Shown: positions 34,113 to 46,122, counted from the first letter of the stretch. The stretch is 64,000 nucleotides of DNA from Primula veris (GCA_963682055.1 OY821750.1:2172501-2236500); one strand, 5' to 3'. A program made the numbers and translations. The notes: a model not told the origin generated them from the letters alone.

Positions 34113-34676
34113 GTCTGACCACTTTGGTCGGTGCCCTACATGTACTCCACTTACCTAACAATATTTTCCAAATATTTTAAGAGACAAATAGCAACTATTT
34201 AAAACTGTTTACTACTATTAAGAGTGGTACATTTGCATAAGAAACAATTTCTTTCGTCCTATTAGCTAGAGATGGTAAAACTAGATTAAAAAAAAATAGT
34301 AGTTTCTCCCTATACCTACTGAGAATATATATAGCCTCATTTGTTTTTTCACCAAAATAAATAAAAAAAATTAGTTAGAATAGTTTATATACGTACAATA
34401 TTACTATTACACCTTTTGAATTTTTGTATGTTTAATCTTACTTGGTTATATTTTCAAAATAAAATAAAATACTTAACTTGGTTAGTTGTTATAATTGGTC
34501 ATCTCATCTAATACGGGTATATATATGAAAATGAAAGCCAACTAACATATGGTAAATTTTTTGGATATGATTTGTCTTCCTTTTGAGTTATTAGCAAAAC
34601 AAGGGGTCAATAGTACTGGAGCTTTTTAAACATTCATCTTTTTTAGAATTATTTTAGTCTAAGCTTTACTATATTT
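34113..34676. other. Intergenic, nothing recognised
   Basis: AT-rich sequence of about 560 bp between the satellite and the Stowaway relic; no gene or clear repeat seen. Confidence 0.6.
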
Positions 34677-35095
34677 CATCCCTTCCTATTTAATTATACA
34701 TTACGAAACTATGTGTAGTTTTGACCGACTAAGAATTTGTATCAAAATTGTCGGAATGAAATTTTTTAAAAGTTGATCATATATTTCAAATGTTAAATTT
34801 TATGTTTAGATTTTAAAAAAATTATTTCGATAATTTTGATATAAATCATAAGACGGTTAAAATTGCACGTTCACTACAAAAAAAAAATACACAAATAGCG
34901 ACCGGATTAGTGACGGTATTTTTTGTTACGAGCTTATTAGTGACGGTTTTTGTGACGGCTTTGTGACAGTTTAGTCAATTTGCGACAGATTTGTGACAGT
35001 ATTTTAAATTAGTGACAGGCTTGTGACAGTTTTTGACTATCATTAAATTAAATATTATTTTGAATTGGTTATTTCGTAATCTAAAATTAAATAGG
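34677..35095. mobile_element. Stowaway MITE relic split by a CACTA MITE
   Basis: The left part (34677-34871) parallels the intact Stowaway at 21577: CATCCCTTCCTATTTAATT, then ACGAAACTATGTG and TTTTGACCGACT, and in the other arm AAAATTGCACGT. The right part resumes at 35068-35095 with ATTTCGTAATC...AATTAAATAGG. Both parts join to the expected order when the CACTA insertion is removed. Confidence 0.75.
34872..35067. mobile_element. CACTA-type MITE nested in a Stowaway relic
   Basis: Starts CACTACAAAAAAAAAATAC and contains repeated GTGACGG/GTGACAG units. The right end TTTTGAATTG is a mutated form of TTTTGTAGTG. A 3-bp target duplication GTT flanks it (34869-34871, 35068-35070). 196 bp. Sister of the truncated copy at 19329-19469. 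Confidence 0.82.
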
Positions 35096-35723
35096 TATAT
35101 ATATAATATTTTAGAAAGAGCCTCTATTTGCCTAGCTACAGTATATTATTACTAGTTAATTTTTTTGGTAAAATTCATAGTAGTCTTTATGAATGCAATG
35201 TAGTCATGTGTTAAGAATCATACACTCTCACATGCATGAGCATGAATTACAATACAAGTGACATAAATATTAAAGTTCATCAGAATATAAAACTTTTAGG
35301 TCCCACTAGAATTTTAAAAAAATCCCCGAGTTGTTATCTAGTGTAACATTTATAGTGTCTTATCTTCCCCTCGTACTTAAACAAATATATCAGACCAAAA
35401 TACATGTAATTTTAATCGATAATTTTTTTATATTTACATTGGTGGAAAAAATATTTCAAAAATTAATCATGTATTTTATGTTTTATAGGGTGGAATTTTG
35501 AATTTTTTCATTTCCAAAATTTTAATATGAAAAATTTGATTATTAAAGTTGTACGTATTGTTATAAGGTACGTTCATTTCCACCATAAATACTAACCCAA
35601 GTTTTTTTTTTCCTGTGTACCTCATTATTCTTCATCAAGCAATATACCGAAACACTCTCCTAAAGCAAAACCAAGGGAAAGAAAAAAAGTGATTCGTTCC
35701 AATTAGTGTAACAAAATAAATCC
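35096..35723 (+). other. Upstream region of the RTFL gene
   Basis: No other gene. A TATA-like ATAAATA occurs at about 35585-35591, roughly 135 bp before the ATG, making a plausible core promoter and leader. The rest is AT-rich. Confidence 0.4.
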
Positions 35724-35948
35724 ATGGATTGTACAACTATTGCACAACATCAACAATTCTATTTTGATGAGAAGATTAAGTTGTCTAAGAAAGAACCAAG
35801 CTCGAAATCCGCAACATCTAAGAGACCCTCGAAGAATTCTTTTTCGAGGAAATGCTCAAGGCTTGTTAAGGAACAAAGGGCAAAGTTCTACATTGTGAGA
35901 CGATGTGTCACCATGTTGATCTGTTGGCGTGACTACTCTGATTCTTGA
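35724..35948 (+). CDS. ROTUNDIFOLIA-like/DEVIL (RTFL/DVL) small peptide
   Basis: 74-residue intronless ORF. The C-terminal third carries the RTF/DVL signature: [20 protein letters not shown] followed by [14 protein letters not shown] (about residues 41-74). The N-terminal part is Lys/Ser-rich and variable ([16 protein letters not shown]), as is usual for the family. RTFL/DVL peptides are plant-specific, associate with the plasma membrane, and limit polar cell proliferation when overexpressed, shortening leaves and fruits. The length fits the smaller members. No damage is seen and the repeats around it do not interrupt it. The hydrophobic CVTMLICW stretch is the likely membrane-associating part. 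Confidence 0.93.
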   Translation: MDCTTIAQHQQFYFDEKIKLSKKEPSSKSATSKRPSKNSFSRKCSRLVKEQRAKFYIVRRCVTMLICWRDYSDS

Positions 35949-38900
35949 GTTTGAGAGGAATGTTAGCGTCAATCACGACTGCCTTATTTATGTTCTGCAA
36001 AATTAGCGTTACAAGTTTGAGACGAGTAGTGGTATGGGGTAATGTGTAGTATATATAATTGTATAAACTTTTGATTTCTTTCTTATATGAGATTGATATT
36101 GGGATCTATTTATGTTAGGGTTCTAGTCCTAGTAGGAAGGAGAAGCTAATTTTTTTTTTGCATTATTTGTGTAGTTTAGTGATTTTTATTATTCTTATGA
36201 CTTTTTGTTTGGATCTTTCTCTTTTTTAATAAGAAGTGATTTGTGAATTGAGCAAATGAAAAGGTACAAGTTTTCTTAGTTTTTTATTTTCACCTTTTTC
36301 TTGGTCTTGTTAACTTTTCTATTTCTCCATGGAAGTTTGATCAGGGATCATTCTTAAATCTTAACATAGAATGTTAGAACATCAAGTTTAACTAAGGTGC
36401 AACATTGATGACTCGTTTGCAAGTGGTAAAGGTAAGTACATGCTATCAGCTGTCACGACACCTCCGATCAATCTTAAAATTCTAATTTTTTAGTTTTCGT
36501 CAAACATATTTACTATATTTTGTTAAAATTAATCATTTGAGGCCCTACATATTTTTGTGTCTTGTATGTACTAGCTTCACCCCAACTCATTTGGATGCTG
36601 ATTTTTAGCATACAACACAAGCTAGGTTAATTGATGGTAGGGTCCGTTCTGACATTTTTTAGTCTCAGTGCTAAAAATAAAACTAAGGCCCCTCCAAGAG
36701 AACTAAATAATTTCTAATAATTTTTTTCTATTTTCTCAAAATGAATAAAAAAAACGATAACTACTGAAATCTTGAGTAGTTTATAATATTAAACCATGTT
36801 TTATCTTGCACTAGTCATGGTTTCTAGTTATGGTTTCTAGATGAACGAAAATATTAAATAGGTTCTCTATACTTTTTCCATTATTTCGTCTAATTGTTTT
36901 GTCTGATATTGAAAAGGCTACAATTGGTTTTGTCAGAAATTCATAAAACCTGAGACATCTTGGATGAAACAGATGTGTATTAACCACTAGAACACTGATT
37001 CTAATTGATATCTACAATGCGTTAAAAACATATATAACAAACTACTGTATTTATTATCTATGTACAACTAGTCGTTTTCAAACTATTGGTTTTTTTTTTT
37101 CCAGAGGTCCGGTGACGTAGCACAGTTTGCACATGTCCAGAACCGGTGCTGATTGATGGTGAGAAACCGCTAGATTCGTCCATTTTAAAACTTCATAATT
37201 TTGTCAATTACAAAACAAATAAAATATAGATTTAAAGCTTTCTCGAGTGACCAACCAAAGACATTGGAGCTACTAAAGGAATAAAATGCTTTTATTGCTC
37301 ACTTAAACAAACCTTATATATTAAGTGATAGTTTAAAATTTTGAGGATGAAGAAAGGGACTTGTTAAATGGAAATAAACCATGTAGCATAAAGTGGTTGG
37401 TAACACTCAATAGGAGACTCAAAATCCCAATTAGCAGACTCAAAATTCGTGCAAAATGCTCAATCTTTAGTCTAAAATGCTCAATTATTAGTCTATAGGT
37501 GCATATTGCTCACCTTATTTGTGAGTCTGTGACAGGGAATGTGAGCTAGGGTTCCATTGAACATTCATACTATATTACAATGCAGCATTATACTCATAAT
37601 TAAAAAAACAATATTTTAGCTTAGTTTAATTAACATATATATCTTCTGCATCTTCTGAGAGCTTCAGTTGTACTATGTCAAAATTATTTAACAATGATTA
37701 TTTCAGTCAGCCAGTCATGTTTCTCTTTTTTATGGAGAGACTAATAGTAGTTTTTTGTAATTTCAATTTTACAATAAAAGAGGAATAGTAATATTTTAAA
37801 GGAGTTAAAACATTTTAAGTAACGTAAAATTGACCCAAGTTAATTTAATAATTCTAAAAAGTACAATTGACAACAGGAAGTGGCATGTGTGCTGACAATG
37901 CATCACAAAAACACATGGAAACAGCACATGGTGATGGTTTCATGTCATAAGAGCAGTTTTTACTTCACAGTTAAAAAAAAATACGTATTTGTATCTGTAA
38001 TTATGTTCAATACTAACATCCTGGTATTGTTGAACCTACTTTGTGAAATAAACGAGTGGTTGCTACTACTCTTTAGTACTATTTCTCTGGGCCCATTTCT
38101 TTTTATTTTTTTTGGTGAGTTTATATTTCCAAAAACATTATTTTTATCTTTTTTTTTAAGCATCATAATTTTTATCTAATAAAATAAAATAAAATAGAGA
38201 TATAAAAAAGTTGGCTATATTTTTTTGCTCTCGGGGTGGAATCCGATATCCGGTTGACCTATTTGCATCCCGTTTGGGCCGGATTTGATTTGACCATAAT
38301 TTTTTGCATGGGGTTTCTTTGTGTACTATGTACCTTTTATTCTAAATAAATAAATAAGTTTTCAAGTATTTTTATTATTAGAATTAAGGCTGAGGACTTT
38401 AGTTTGTGATCTGAAAATGTGAAAGGAAAAAGAATTACCATGTATGAACTACTGTTTTGCAACTTCAAGTAAGCTAAATTTTATTTGTTAAACTTACAAC
38501 CAAACAAGGGCACGTACATAATTTGATAGGTATTAATGCCTTGTGACAAAAGCAGCTCCTTGCAGTAAATATTACTACTTGATTTAGTCCTATTAAGTGG
38601 TAGTGAACTATCATGTCTCATAATATGATTCAGAAATTATTATGAAGTTGGTGGAAAAGAGTAGTATTATTTATTTAGCATTTTCACTACTTATAGAGAC
38701 ATAAAATAGAGAATGTTTGCTAGCTATGTACCACACTGTAAAACAATGTATTTTATAGATTACTGTATGAAGAACCAAAAACTAGCTATATTGTTCTACA
38801 GTACTGTAGTGTAATATTTATTTTCTTAAAGAAAAATATTGTAGAGTGATATTTATTATGTACGCACGAGGCGCACATAATGATATTTAGAAGTATATAA

Positions 38901-39509
38901 TGTATATTATAATGATGTTTAGAGCTTGCTTGATTGCAGCTTATAAGCTCATCGAGCTTGTTTCCTTGCTTGTTGGCCATTTCTTTTTAATCAACTTAAT
39001 AGCTCAAAGTTTTTGCTTTTGTAGCATGCAGAAGCTTGTAAAACAGTTTATTTGCTTAAAAGCAGCAACCAATTAGTCAATTAAATGATAGTTATCACTC
39101 ATTTGACGAGTACGGACAGAAAAACGTGCAACTCATTAGTACTTCTCTATGAGAACAGTAACATAAACTATGTTGAAAAGATTTACATTGGGATATCCGT
39201 GATTGCCTTACTCTAACTTGAAGCTTTGTCTTAATAAATCACGTCCAATTTAGTTATGAGTCGTTTCTGTTGGAAAACCGAAACGGTTTTTGTAAGTGAA
39301 TGCAATTTAATTGTGTAACTTACAATGTTAATTGCCCCCCCATTTATAGCATTATTGACATGTAACTCTTCATATGTTTTTTTGGTAAAAAACATGCATA
39401 TATCTATCCTTTCACAAGACAAGAAGAAATTAAGAGACATATACATGACATATACACATATGCACACATACACATGCATACATATAGAGAGAGAGTACCG
39501 CACCACCAA
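35949..39509. other. Intergenic, AT-rich
   Basis: No gene recognised in about 3.5 kb. The first 250 bases are probably the RTFL 3' untranslated region. A piece of the TTGTTTGG MITE-like family (GAGCTTGCTTGATTGCAGC) lies at 38921. A GA microsatellite stands at 39485-39495. The longer open frames near 37880-38180 are AT-rich and show no family features. Confidence 0.6.
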
Positions 39510-39670
39510 CGGCCCGACCGTGGCTCGGTGCCGTTTCCGCCGAGTCACATATGATAGACGTTGTACCTTGGGAACGAAGTGCCCCATTCAGCCAGAAACA
39601 GAAGTGGCGGGGCAAATATCGTTTAAGGGAAACTGCTTACAGTTACCTCGTCTTGAACTTTAGTCCATTT
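39510..39670. repeat. LTR relic related to the 40.1-46.1 kb copia element
   Basis: GACCGTGGCTCGGTGCCG...GTTTCCGCCGAGTC, then GACGTTGTACCTTGGGAACG and CAGTTACCTCGTCTTGA, parallel the block at 40917-41050 of the 5' LTR (GTTTCCGGCGAGTC, GACGTTGTACCTTGGGATCG, CAGTAGCCTCGTCTTAT). Only this R/U5-like part is recognisable, so it is a fragment of a related family. Confidence 0.7.
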
Positions 39671-40149
39671 CGGTATCATTAATCTTGTAATTGTTATTTA
39701 TATATTTGCGGAAAACCATTTTTTCTGTTTATTTGTCCATTTCTTTTCCGTAAAAATTATTGTGTTTATTTACAACGTACCTAACATTTTCCGCCTTAAA
39801 GTTAAGCAAACATTACAAAAGATCTACCATTCATAAGTAGGACTAAGAGACCTGTTTGCCAGCCGCATTCAGCATATAAGTTATCTTATTCGAGCCAGCA
39901 TATAAGTTATCTTATTCGAGCCAGCGAAAAAGCTTTATTCATTCTAATTCAAACTTCTAGCTTTTTTAGACCGTAAATACAAGTTAGCTCAACATTCAAG
40001 CTGACCAACCATATGCATTTCACGCTGAGCATTAAAGCTGCAATTAAAGCTAGGCTTCAAGTCAAGAATGACTTCTTTCCAAATTAGATTATTTACAGAA
40101 TTAGTGAATTACGGTGTCTTTCACATGGTTCAAGTCGAGATATTGTAAG
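39671..40149. other. Short intergenic stretch with a 31-bp-class duplication
   Basis: A direct duplication of AGCATATAAGTTATCTTATT and following bases (39872-39924). The insertion site of the copia element ends it (GTAAG 40145-40149). Confidence 0.55.
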
Positions 40150-41551
40150 TGTTGGAAAAAGGAAGGGAAAAACATGTTTTAGACATGATTTTTCAAAGTG
40201 GTCAGGGACCATCTTTGAGTCAATTTTCGATGCGACTACTCAGTTTTTCTGAGGCCATACTCAATATGTTTGAGTATCTCGTATGACGAGCTTCGCAATG
40301 GTATATCGCATGACCTATTCGGAGGAATGGTGTGAATAATAATTGGACTCGAATGTTGGTACTCGAAAGAGGGAAAAAACCGAAATCTGGAAAATGGAGT
40401 AGAGAGTGGGAATAAACCATGAGGGTTATCCCACATTGAAAAATCAATGTAGATTTTTACTCTATATATACAAGTCCATCTCATGTAGTTGGTAAACTAA
40501 TAAAGTCCACATACCCATGAGTGGGTCAGTGTGTACCACACACGCGCGTGCTCGCTCGGGTCTCGGGACTCGGGACTCGGGATGCGGGATGCGGGATTTT
40601 GGGAATGTCTCGGGTCTTGGGTCTTGTACTAAATCTGAAAAGGGACTTTTGCATATTTGCAAGAGCAGTCCCTAGAGTTCCAGAAAGTTTGAAACTCCAG
40701 CAGTAATGGAGGCGGATTCTGGGGATGTAACTCCCAGAATTAAATGACCAATAAATTCTGCGGTTTCAGAATTTCTTCTATAAAGAGGCAGCCATCCCCT
40801 CACATTCTAACACACATGAAATCAGTATCTTCTCTCTAACAATTCAAAAGCTGCATATATTTTTTTATTCATAGCACTTAGAAACCAGAAAGAACCACCC
40901 ACTAAAAGCTCGATTTAGACTCGTCGCCTGTTTCCGGCGAGTCTTCCGAGAGACGTTGTACCTTGGGATCGAAGCGCCAACGCAACCAGAAACCTTAAGG
41001 TGGTTGGGCGAATATCGGTTAAGGGCATACTGTTAACAGTAGCCTCGTCTTATTTTATTTTCAATTCTGTCCAGTTTTACATTCTGTCCATTTTTCAATT
41101 CTGTTATTTAATTTTCGCAATTTACTTTTCTGTAATTTTAATTCAGGTTTTTAATATTCTGTCTTTAGCTGTAGTTTTTATATTCTGTTTGTACTATTCT
41201 GTAATTAGTTTAAAGTTCTGTTTTGTTGCTGTAATTACATTTCTGTAATTTAATTATGTAATTAGAATAGTTTCAATTCAGTCCTGTATTTTAAATTCAA
41301 AACAGAACAGTCCGGCTGTTAAGTCTATACTTTCCAGTCCGGCAGTTTCTTTTAATTGCAAAACAGTACATCAGATTATTAATTAATAATAATCTGATAA
41401 ACGTTTGCTTTATTTACTTTTCAGTACTTACATGTTGTAATCAGTTTATTGTATTCCATTTGGAAATTAATAAATATTACACTGGTTTTGTTTAATTCTT
41501 GTTTAGTCCTTTATTTATTATTAATTATTATTTCGTACACGGAAACCAACA
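40150..41551 (+). repeat. 5' LTR of the defective copia element
   Basis: 1402 bp, TGTTGG...CCAACA. Contains a short GC-rich heptamer run (CGGGACTCGGGATGCGGGAT, about 40560-40595) and a segment of about 120 bp with TTCTATAAAGAGGC (about 40777-40790), a TATA-like element that the 3' LTR has lost. Confidence 0.93.
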
Positions 41552-41898
41552 ATCTTAACCGATAATCTGTTGTTTCTTTCGTGTATTAATACAATTATTT
41601 TTTATAATAGGAATAATGCTTTTTTGTTTTCGATTCTAATTTATATTAGAAATTGATTACAAAGAAAAATTCCAAACAATTTTAATTTTGTTTTTTGAAT
41701 CTTGTTGATACCAACCGTATTGGTATTCAATAAGAATCGTTCAATCCTTTTAATATCAACCGTATTGATATTTAAAAGGATAAAAGTTTATTTTAATTTT
41801 TGTTTGGTAATTCTTTTACAAACCCAAATATCAGTTTTGGTGTTTGTTTATAGAATTTTTTGTACACGTATCTCATACGTTTTGTGTTGTCGTTTCAG

Positions 41899-43112
41899 AT
41901 GACTAACACGTCGCCTATTGAGTTGCCTATCGGAAGTGAGCATGACCTAGTGGTTGGTGGAAATGTCCATAACACTGGGGGCGATGCGAATGTGGGGGCA
42001 AACGCCGATGACGTGGCTGCAGCGGCTGAGGCCGCCGCGGCTGCGGCCATGGCGGATGCTACGGCCAAAGCTGAGGCTGTGGCCGAAGCAGCGGCCACGG
42101 CCAAGGCTGCAGCTAAGGCCGCGGCAAGAGCCAAGGCTGCAGCTAAGGCTGCGGCAAGAGCCAAGGCTGCGGCCAAGGGCAAGGCACCGATGTATTCGGC
42201 TGTGCCTACTTTGCCGACTTCTCATCTGGAGAAACCGGAAAAATTCAGGGGAGACAACTTTAAACGTTGGCAGCAAAAGATGCTGTTTTATCTCACGACC
42301 CTGAATTTGTCCAGGTTTCTCAAGGAGACTGCTCCCGTCCTAAGCGAGGACGATCTGGACGAGCAGTCGTTCTCTGCGGTTGAGGCATGGAGACATGTCG
42401 ACTACCTATGCAAGAACTATATCCTGTGTCCTCTAGATGACACGCTGTTCAGTGTTTTCGAGCCCAAAGCTACCGTAAAGGAGCTCTGGGAGACTCTCGA
42501 AAATAAGTACAAAGTGAATAACGCTGGCACAAAGAGATTTGTTGTCACGGACTTTCACGAGTACCGTATGACTGACAGCAGGGGTGTCATGGAGTAAGTT
42601 GAGGAGCTCCAACTGATTTATCACCGCCTTGAGGCTGAGGGGCTAGTTATTAATGAGCCTTTCCAGGTGGCACTCATGATTGAGAAATTTCCGCCTTCTT
42701 GGAAAGACTTTCAAAACTTCCTGAAGCACAAGCGGAAGGAAATGAGGTTGGAGGGGCTCATTGAGAAGCTCAACATCGAGGTGAGCAACCGTCGCTCCGT
42801 GAGGAGAGTCGGTGGTGCTGTCATCCCGATGGCAAAGGCCAATGTGGTCGAAAGCTCCAACGTCAAACGGAAACGTTTTGATACCGGAGGCAGTGCTGTT
42901 GTCGCAAAGAAATTTGCGGGAACCTGCTTTGTGTGTAACAGGACCGGCCATCGTGCCGCGGACTGTTATGACAATAAAGGCGCTGCTAAGACTAAGCCCC
43001 CCCACCCCCGAGGAACTTTAAGGGCAAGGGAAAGAGGAAAGCTCCAGCGCAGGCACATCTGGCCGAGGGAGGACGAGATGATGACCACTTTACTGCTGTG
43101 GTCTCTGAGGTG
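41899..43112 (+). pseudogene. copia gag with Ala/Lys-rich N terminus, one stop
   Basis: From ATG 41899 the frame gives MTNTSPIELPIG, then a long Ala/Lys/Arg low-complexity stretch (AKAAAKAAARAKAAAK, about residues 40-100), then a copia gag core (EKPEKFRGDNFKRWQQKM; FYLTTLNLSRFLKE; KELWETLENKYK). TAA at 42595-42597 interrupts it. The same frame resumes with VEELQLIYHRLEAEG, FPPSWKDFQNFLKHKRKEM and a CCHC knuckle CFVCNRTGHRAADC, then runs into a wrong frame after the C-run near 43000. The codons are much GC-richer than the surroundings. Gag would form the particle. Confidence 0.88.
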
Positions 43113-44321
43113 AATCTCGTGGGGAGCAACCCCAAAGAGTGGTGGCTGGATACCGGCGCCACGAGCCACATCTGCTCAACAAGGTGGATGTTTAAGACCT
43201 ACGAAGCGGTAGAGGGAGAAAGCTGCTTCATGGGAAATTCTGCTACTTCCAAGGTGGAAGGAAAAGGAATGGTGGTGATGAAGATGACCTCGGGAAAAGA
43301 GCTGAGGTTGACAAATGTGCTTCATGTTCCGGATATCCGTAAGAATTTGGTATCAGGATCGGTGATAGTGAAGAACGGGTTTAAACTAGTTTTAGAATCT
43401 GATAAAATTGTAATCACCAAGAATGGTGTCTATGTAGGCCGTGGCTATATGACCAACGACATGTTTAAGTTGAACGTAGGGACACCTGCTCCCAATAAAG
43501 GTGCTAAAGCTGAGGCTAGCACAAGTACTGTAATGACTGTTGCCCAAGAGGCCAATAAAAATTCCGAGTTTAATTATTTATTTGAGTCATTTCATTTGTG
43601 GCATGGTAGATTAGGTCACGTGAATTATAATTCTTTAAAGAAATTAATTTCACTAAAACTAATACCAAATTTCGTTTTTGATAAGCAACACAAATGTGAG
43701 ATTTGTGTAGAAGCAAAGTTAACGAAATCATCGTTTCAACATGTTGAACGAGAAAGTGAACCTCTTGGTCTAATACACACGGATGTATGCGACTTAAAGT
43801 TTATACAAACGCGAGGAGGGAAAAAGTACTTTATCACCTTTATAGATGATTGTACTAGATACTGCTACGTTTACTTAATGAGAAGTAAAGACGAAGCAGT
43901 AGAGAAATTCGCTCTATATAAGACCGAAGTGGAAAATCAACTCAATAGGAAAACTAAAACATTGAGAAGTGATAGAGGCGGTGAATATGAATCACCGTTT
44001 GAACAGATATGCGCTGAAAGCGGCATTATACATCAAACCACAACCCCATACACTCCCGAGCAAAATGGGGTTGCTGAGCGTAAAAATAGAACGCTAAAGG
44101 AAATGATGAATGCTATGCTAATCAGTTCTGGGTTACCCCAGAACATGTGGGGGGAAGCTGTACTTTCCGCTAACTATGTTTTAAACAAGTTACCACATAA
44201 GAAGCGAGAAAAGACTCCATATGAATTATGGAAAGGTCATCAACCCGCTAACTGTGGGGGCAACCAAACAAAGCACTCGGAAACCTGGAGTTCCCAGCTC
44301 ATCTCCGTGATGACAGAGTGA
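43098..44321 (+). pseudogene. copia protease-integrase, 3'-truncated by internal deletion
   Basis: Frame differs from the gag frame by a frameshift near 43000. Protease motif WWLDTGATSHIC close to the start; integrase zinc motif HGRLGHVNYNSL...CEICVEAK; DDE core HTDVCDL, LRSDRGGEYES, PEQNGVAERKNRTLKE. It stops making sense after PYELWKGHQPANC (about 44251), where normal elements continue into the integrase C terminus and reverse transcriptase. A deletion joins it to 3' non-coding DNA, so no polymerase is encoded. Confidence 0.9.
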
Positions 44322-44757
44322 TAGACCTGTACCATTGTAAGGGTGAGCTTGAGGCTCTTAATGATCCAAGTTACTCGGCGGTCGAGTAAAGTGAGTCAGG
44401 ACACTTTCGACTTGGAACACCTATAACGAGTGTGTAAGGCCGGTACCATGTGATGAGCTTGGGCTAATTCACTAGAGCACTCAGTTGAAGTTGCCAAGGC
44501 AGTCCAGGCCAAATATGGACAACAACTAAAGGGCCTAGTACGTGGGTAGAGAGGGCACTGTGCGGGTGCCATTCTGGGATACACAAAGCTTGATGGTTCA
44601 AAGCTTTACAACTACCTAATAGCAGTATTCTAGGTGGTACTCCGCTACGGCAGGTTCAAGGCGCGCGCTACCTGATCTTAGGCAGTGAACTTTTGCGGTT
44701 CTCTTGATTTGCATTTAGGACATGGGCTTTCGAGCCAATTTCATTCATGTGGGGGAT
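44322..44757 (+). other. 3' untranslated region of the defective copia element
   Basis: Non-coding, moderately GC-rich sequence ending in the polypurine tract GTGGGGGAT at about 44749-44757. Confidence 0.7.
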
Positions 44758-45212
44758 TGTTGGAAAAAGGAAGGGAAAAACATGTTTTAGACATGATTTT
44801 CCAAAGTGGTCAGGGACCATCTTTGAGTCAATTTTTGATGTGACTACTCAGTTTTTCTGAGGCCATACTCAATATGTTTGAGTAGCTCGTATGACGAGCT
44901 TCGCAACGGTATATCGCATGACCTATTCGGAGGAATGGTGTGAATGATAATTGGACTCGAATGTTGGTACTCGAAAGAGGGAAAAAACCAAAATCTGGAA
45001 AATGGAGTAGAGAGTGGGAATAAACCATGAGGGTTATCCCACATTGGAAAATCAATGTAGATTTTTACTCTATATATACAAGTCCATCTCATGTAGTTGG
45101 TAAACTAATAAAGTCCACATACCCATGAGTGGGTCAGTGTGTACCACACACGCGCGCGCTCGCTCGGGTCTCGGGACACGGGACTCGGGACGCGGGACGC
45201 GGGCCGCGGGCC

Positions 45213-45254
<42 letters not shown>

Positions 45255-46117
45255 TTTGGGATTTGGGATTTGGGGAATGTCTCGGGTCTTGGGTCTCGGG
45301 TCTTGGGTCTTGTACTAAATCTGAAAAGGGACTTTTGCATATTTGCAAGAGCAGTCCTTAGAGTTTCAGAAAGTTACACACATGAAATCAGTATCTTCTC
45401 TCTAACAATTCAAAAGCTGCATATATTTTTTTATTCATAGCACTTAGAAACCAGAAAGAACCACCCACTAAAAGCTCGATTTAGACTCGTCGCCTGTTTC
45501 CGGCGAGTCTTCCGAGAGACGTTGTACCTTGGGATCGAAGCGCCAACGCAACCAGAAACCTTAAGGTGGTTGAGCGAATATCGGTTAAGGGCATACTGTT
45601 AACAGTAGTCTCGTCTTATTTTATTTTCAATTCTGTCCAGTTTTACATTCTGTCCATTTTTCAATTCTGTTATTTAATTTCCGCAATTTACTTTTCTGTA
45701 ATTTTAATTCAGGTTTTTAATATTCTGTCTTTAGCTGTAGCTTTTATATTCTGTTTGTACTATTCTGTAATTAGTTTAAAGTTCTGTTTTGTTGCTGTAA
45801 TTACATTTCTGTAATTTAATTATGTAATTAGAATAGTTTCAATTCAGTCCTGTATTTTAAATTCAAAACAGAACAGTCCGGCTGTTAAGTCTATACTTTC
45901 CAGTCCGGCAGTTTCTTTTAATTGCAAAACAGTACATCAGATTATTAATTAATAATAATCTGATAAACGTTTGCTTTATTTACTTTTCAGTACTTACATG
46001 TTGTAATCAGTTTATTGTATTCCATTTGGAAATTAATAAATATTACACTGGTTTTGTTTAATTCTTGTTTAGTCCTTTATTTATTATTAATTATTATTTT
46101 GTACACGGAAACCAACA
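44758..46117 (+). repeat. 3' LTR of the defective copia element
   Basis: 1360 bp. Compared with the 5' LTR it has an expanded heptamer array (GGGATGC and GGGACGC units, about 45165-45290) and lacks the segment of about 120 bp carrying the TATA-like motif (junction near 45374). The remaining sequence is very similar. Confidence 0.92.
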
Positions 46118-46122
46118 GTAAG

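Larger units (their letters stand above)
40150..46117 (+). mobile_element. Defective Ty1/copia retrotransposon with both LTRs
   Basis: 5.97 kb, 5' LTR 40150-41551, 3' LTR 44758-46117, perfect target duplication GTAAG (40145-40149 and 46118-46122). The inside encodes gag, protease and integrase but lacks reverse transcriptase and RNase H. The reading frame has a TAA at 42595 and a frameshift near the C-run at about 42998-43005. The purine tract ATGTGGGGGAT precedes the 3' LTR. No standard initiator-tRNA primer site follows the 5' LTR. Non-autonomous by content. Confidence 0.93.

Noticed and set aside
37091..37160. LTR-like GGTCCGGTGACGTAGCA
   Set aside because: Only a short resemblance to the conserved GGAGACGTAGCC block; no hairpin partner or LTR ends.
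37880..38179. 99-aa open frame
   Set aside because: AT-rich, Phe/Leu-rich random composition; no recognised family or splice context.
41895..42304. Ala-rich and Arg/Leu-rich frames overlapping the copia gag start
   Set aside because: Antisense or shifted readings of the Ala/Lys low-complexity stretch; the gag frame is supported by downstream family motifs.
45070..45440. Open frames on both strands rich in Arg/Pro/Gly (PRPESRVPRPE)
   Set aside because: By-product of the GC-rich heptamer repeat in the LTR; frames are open on several phases.
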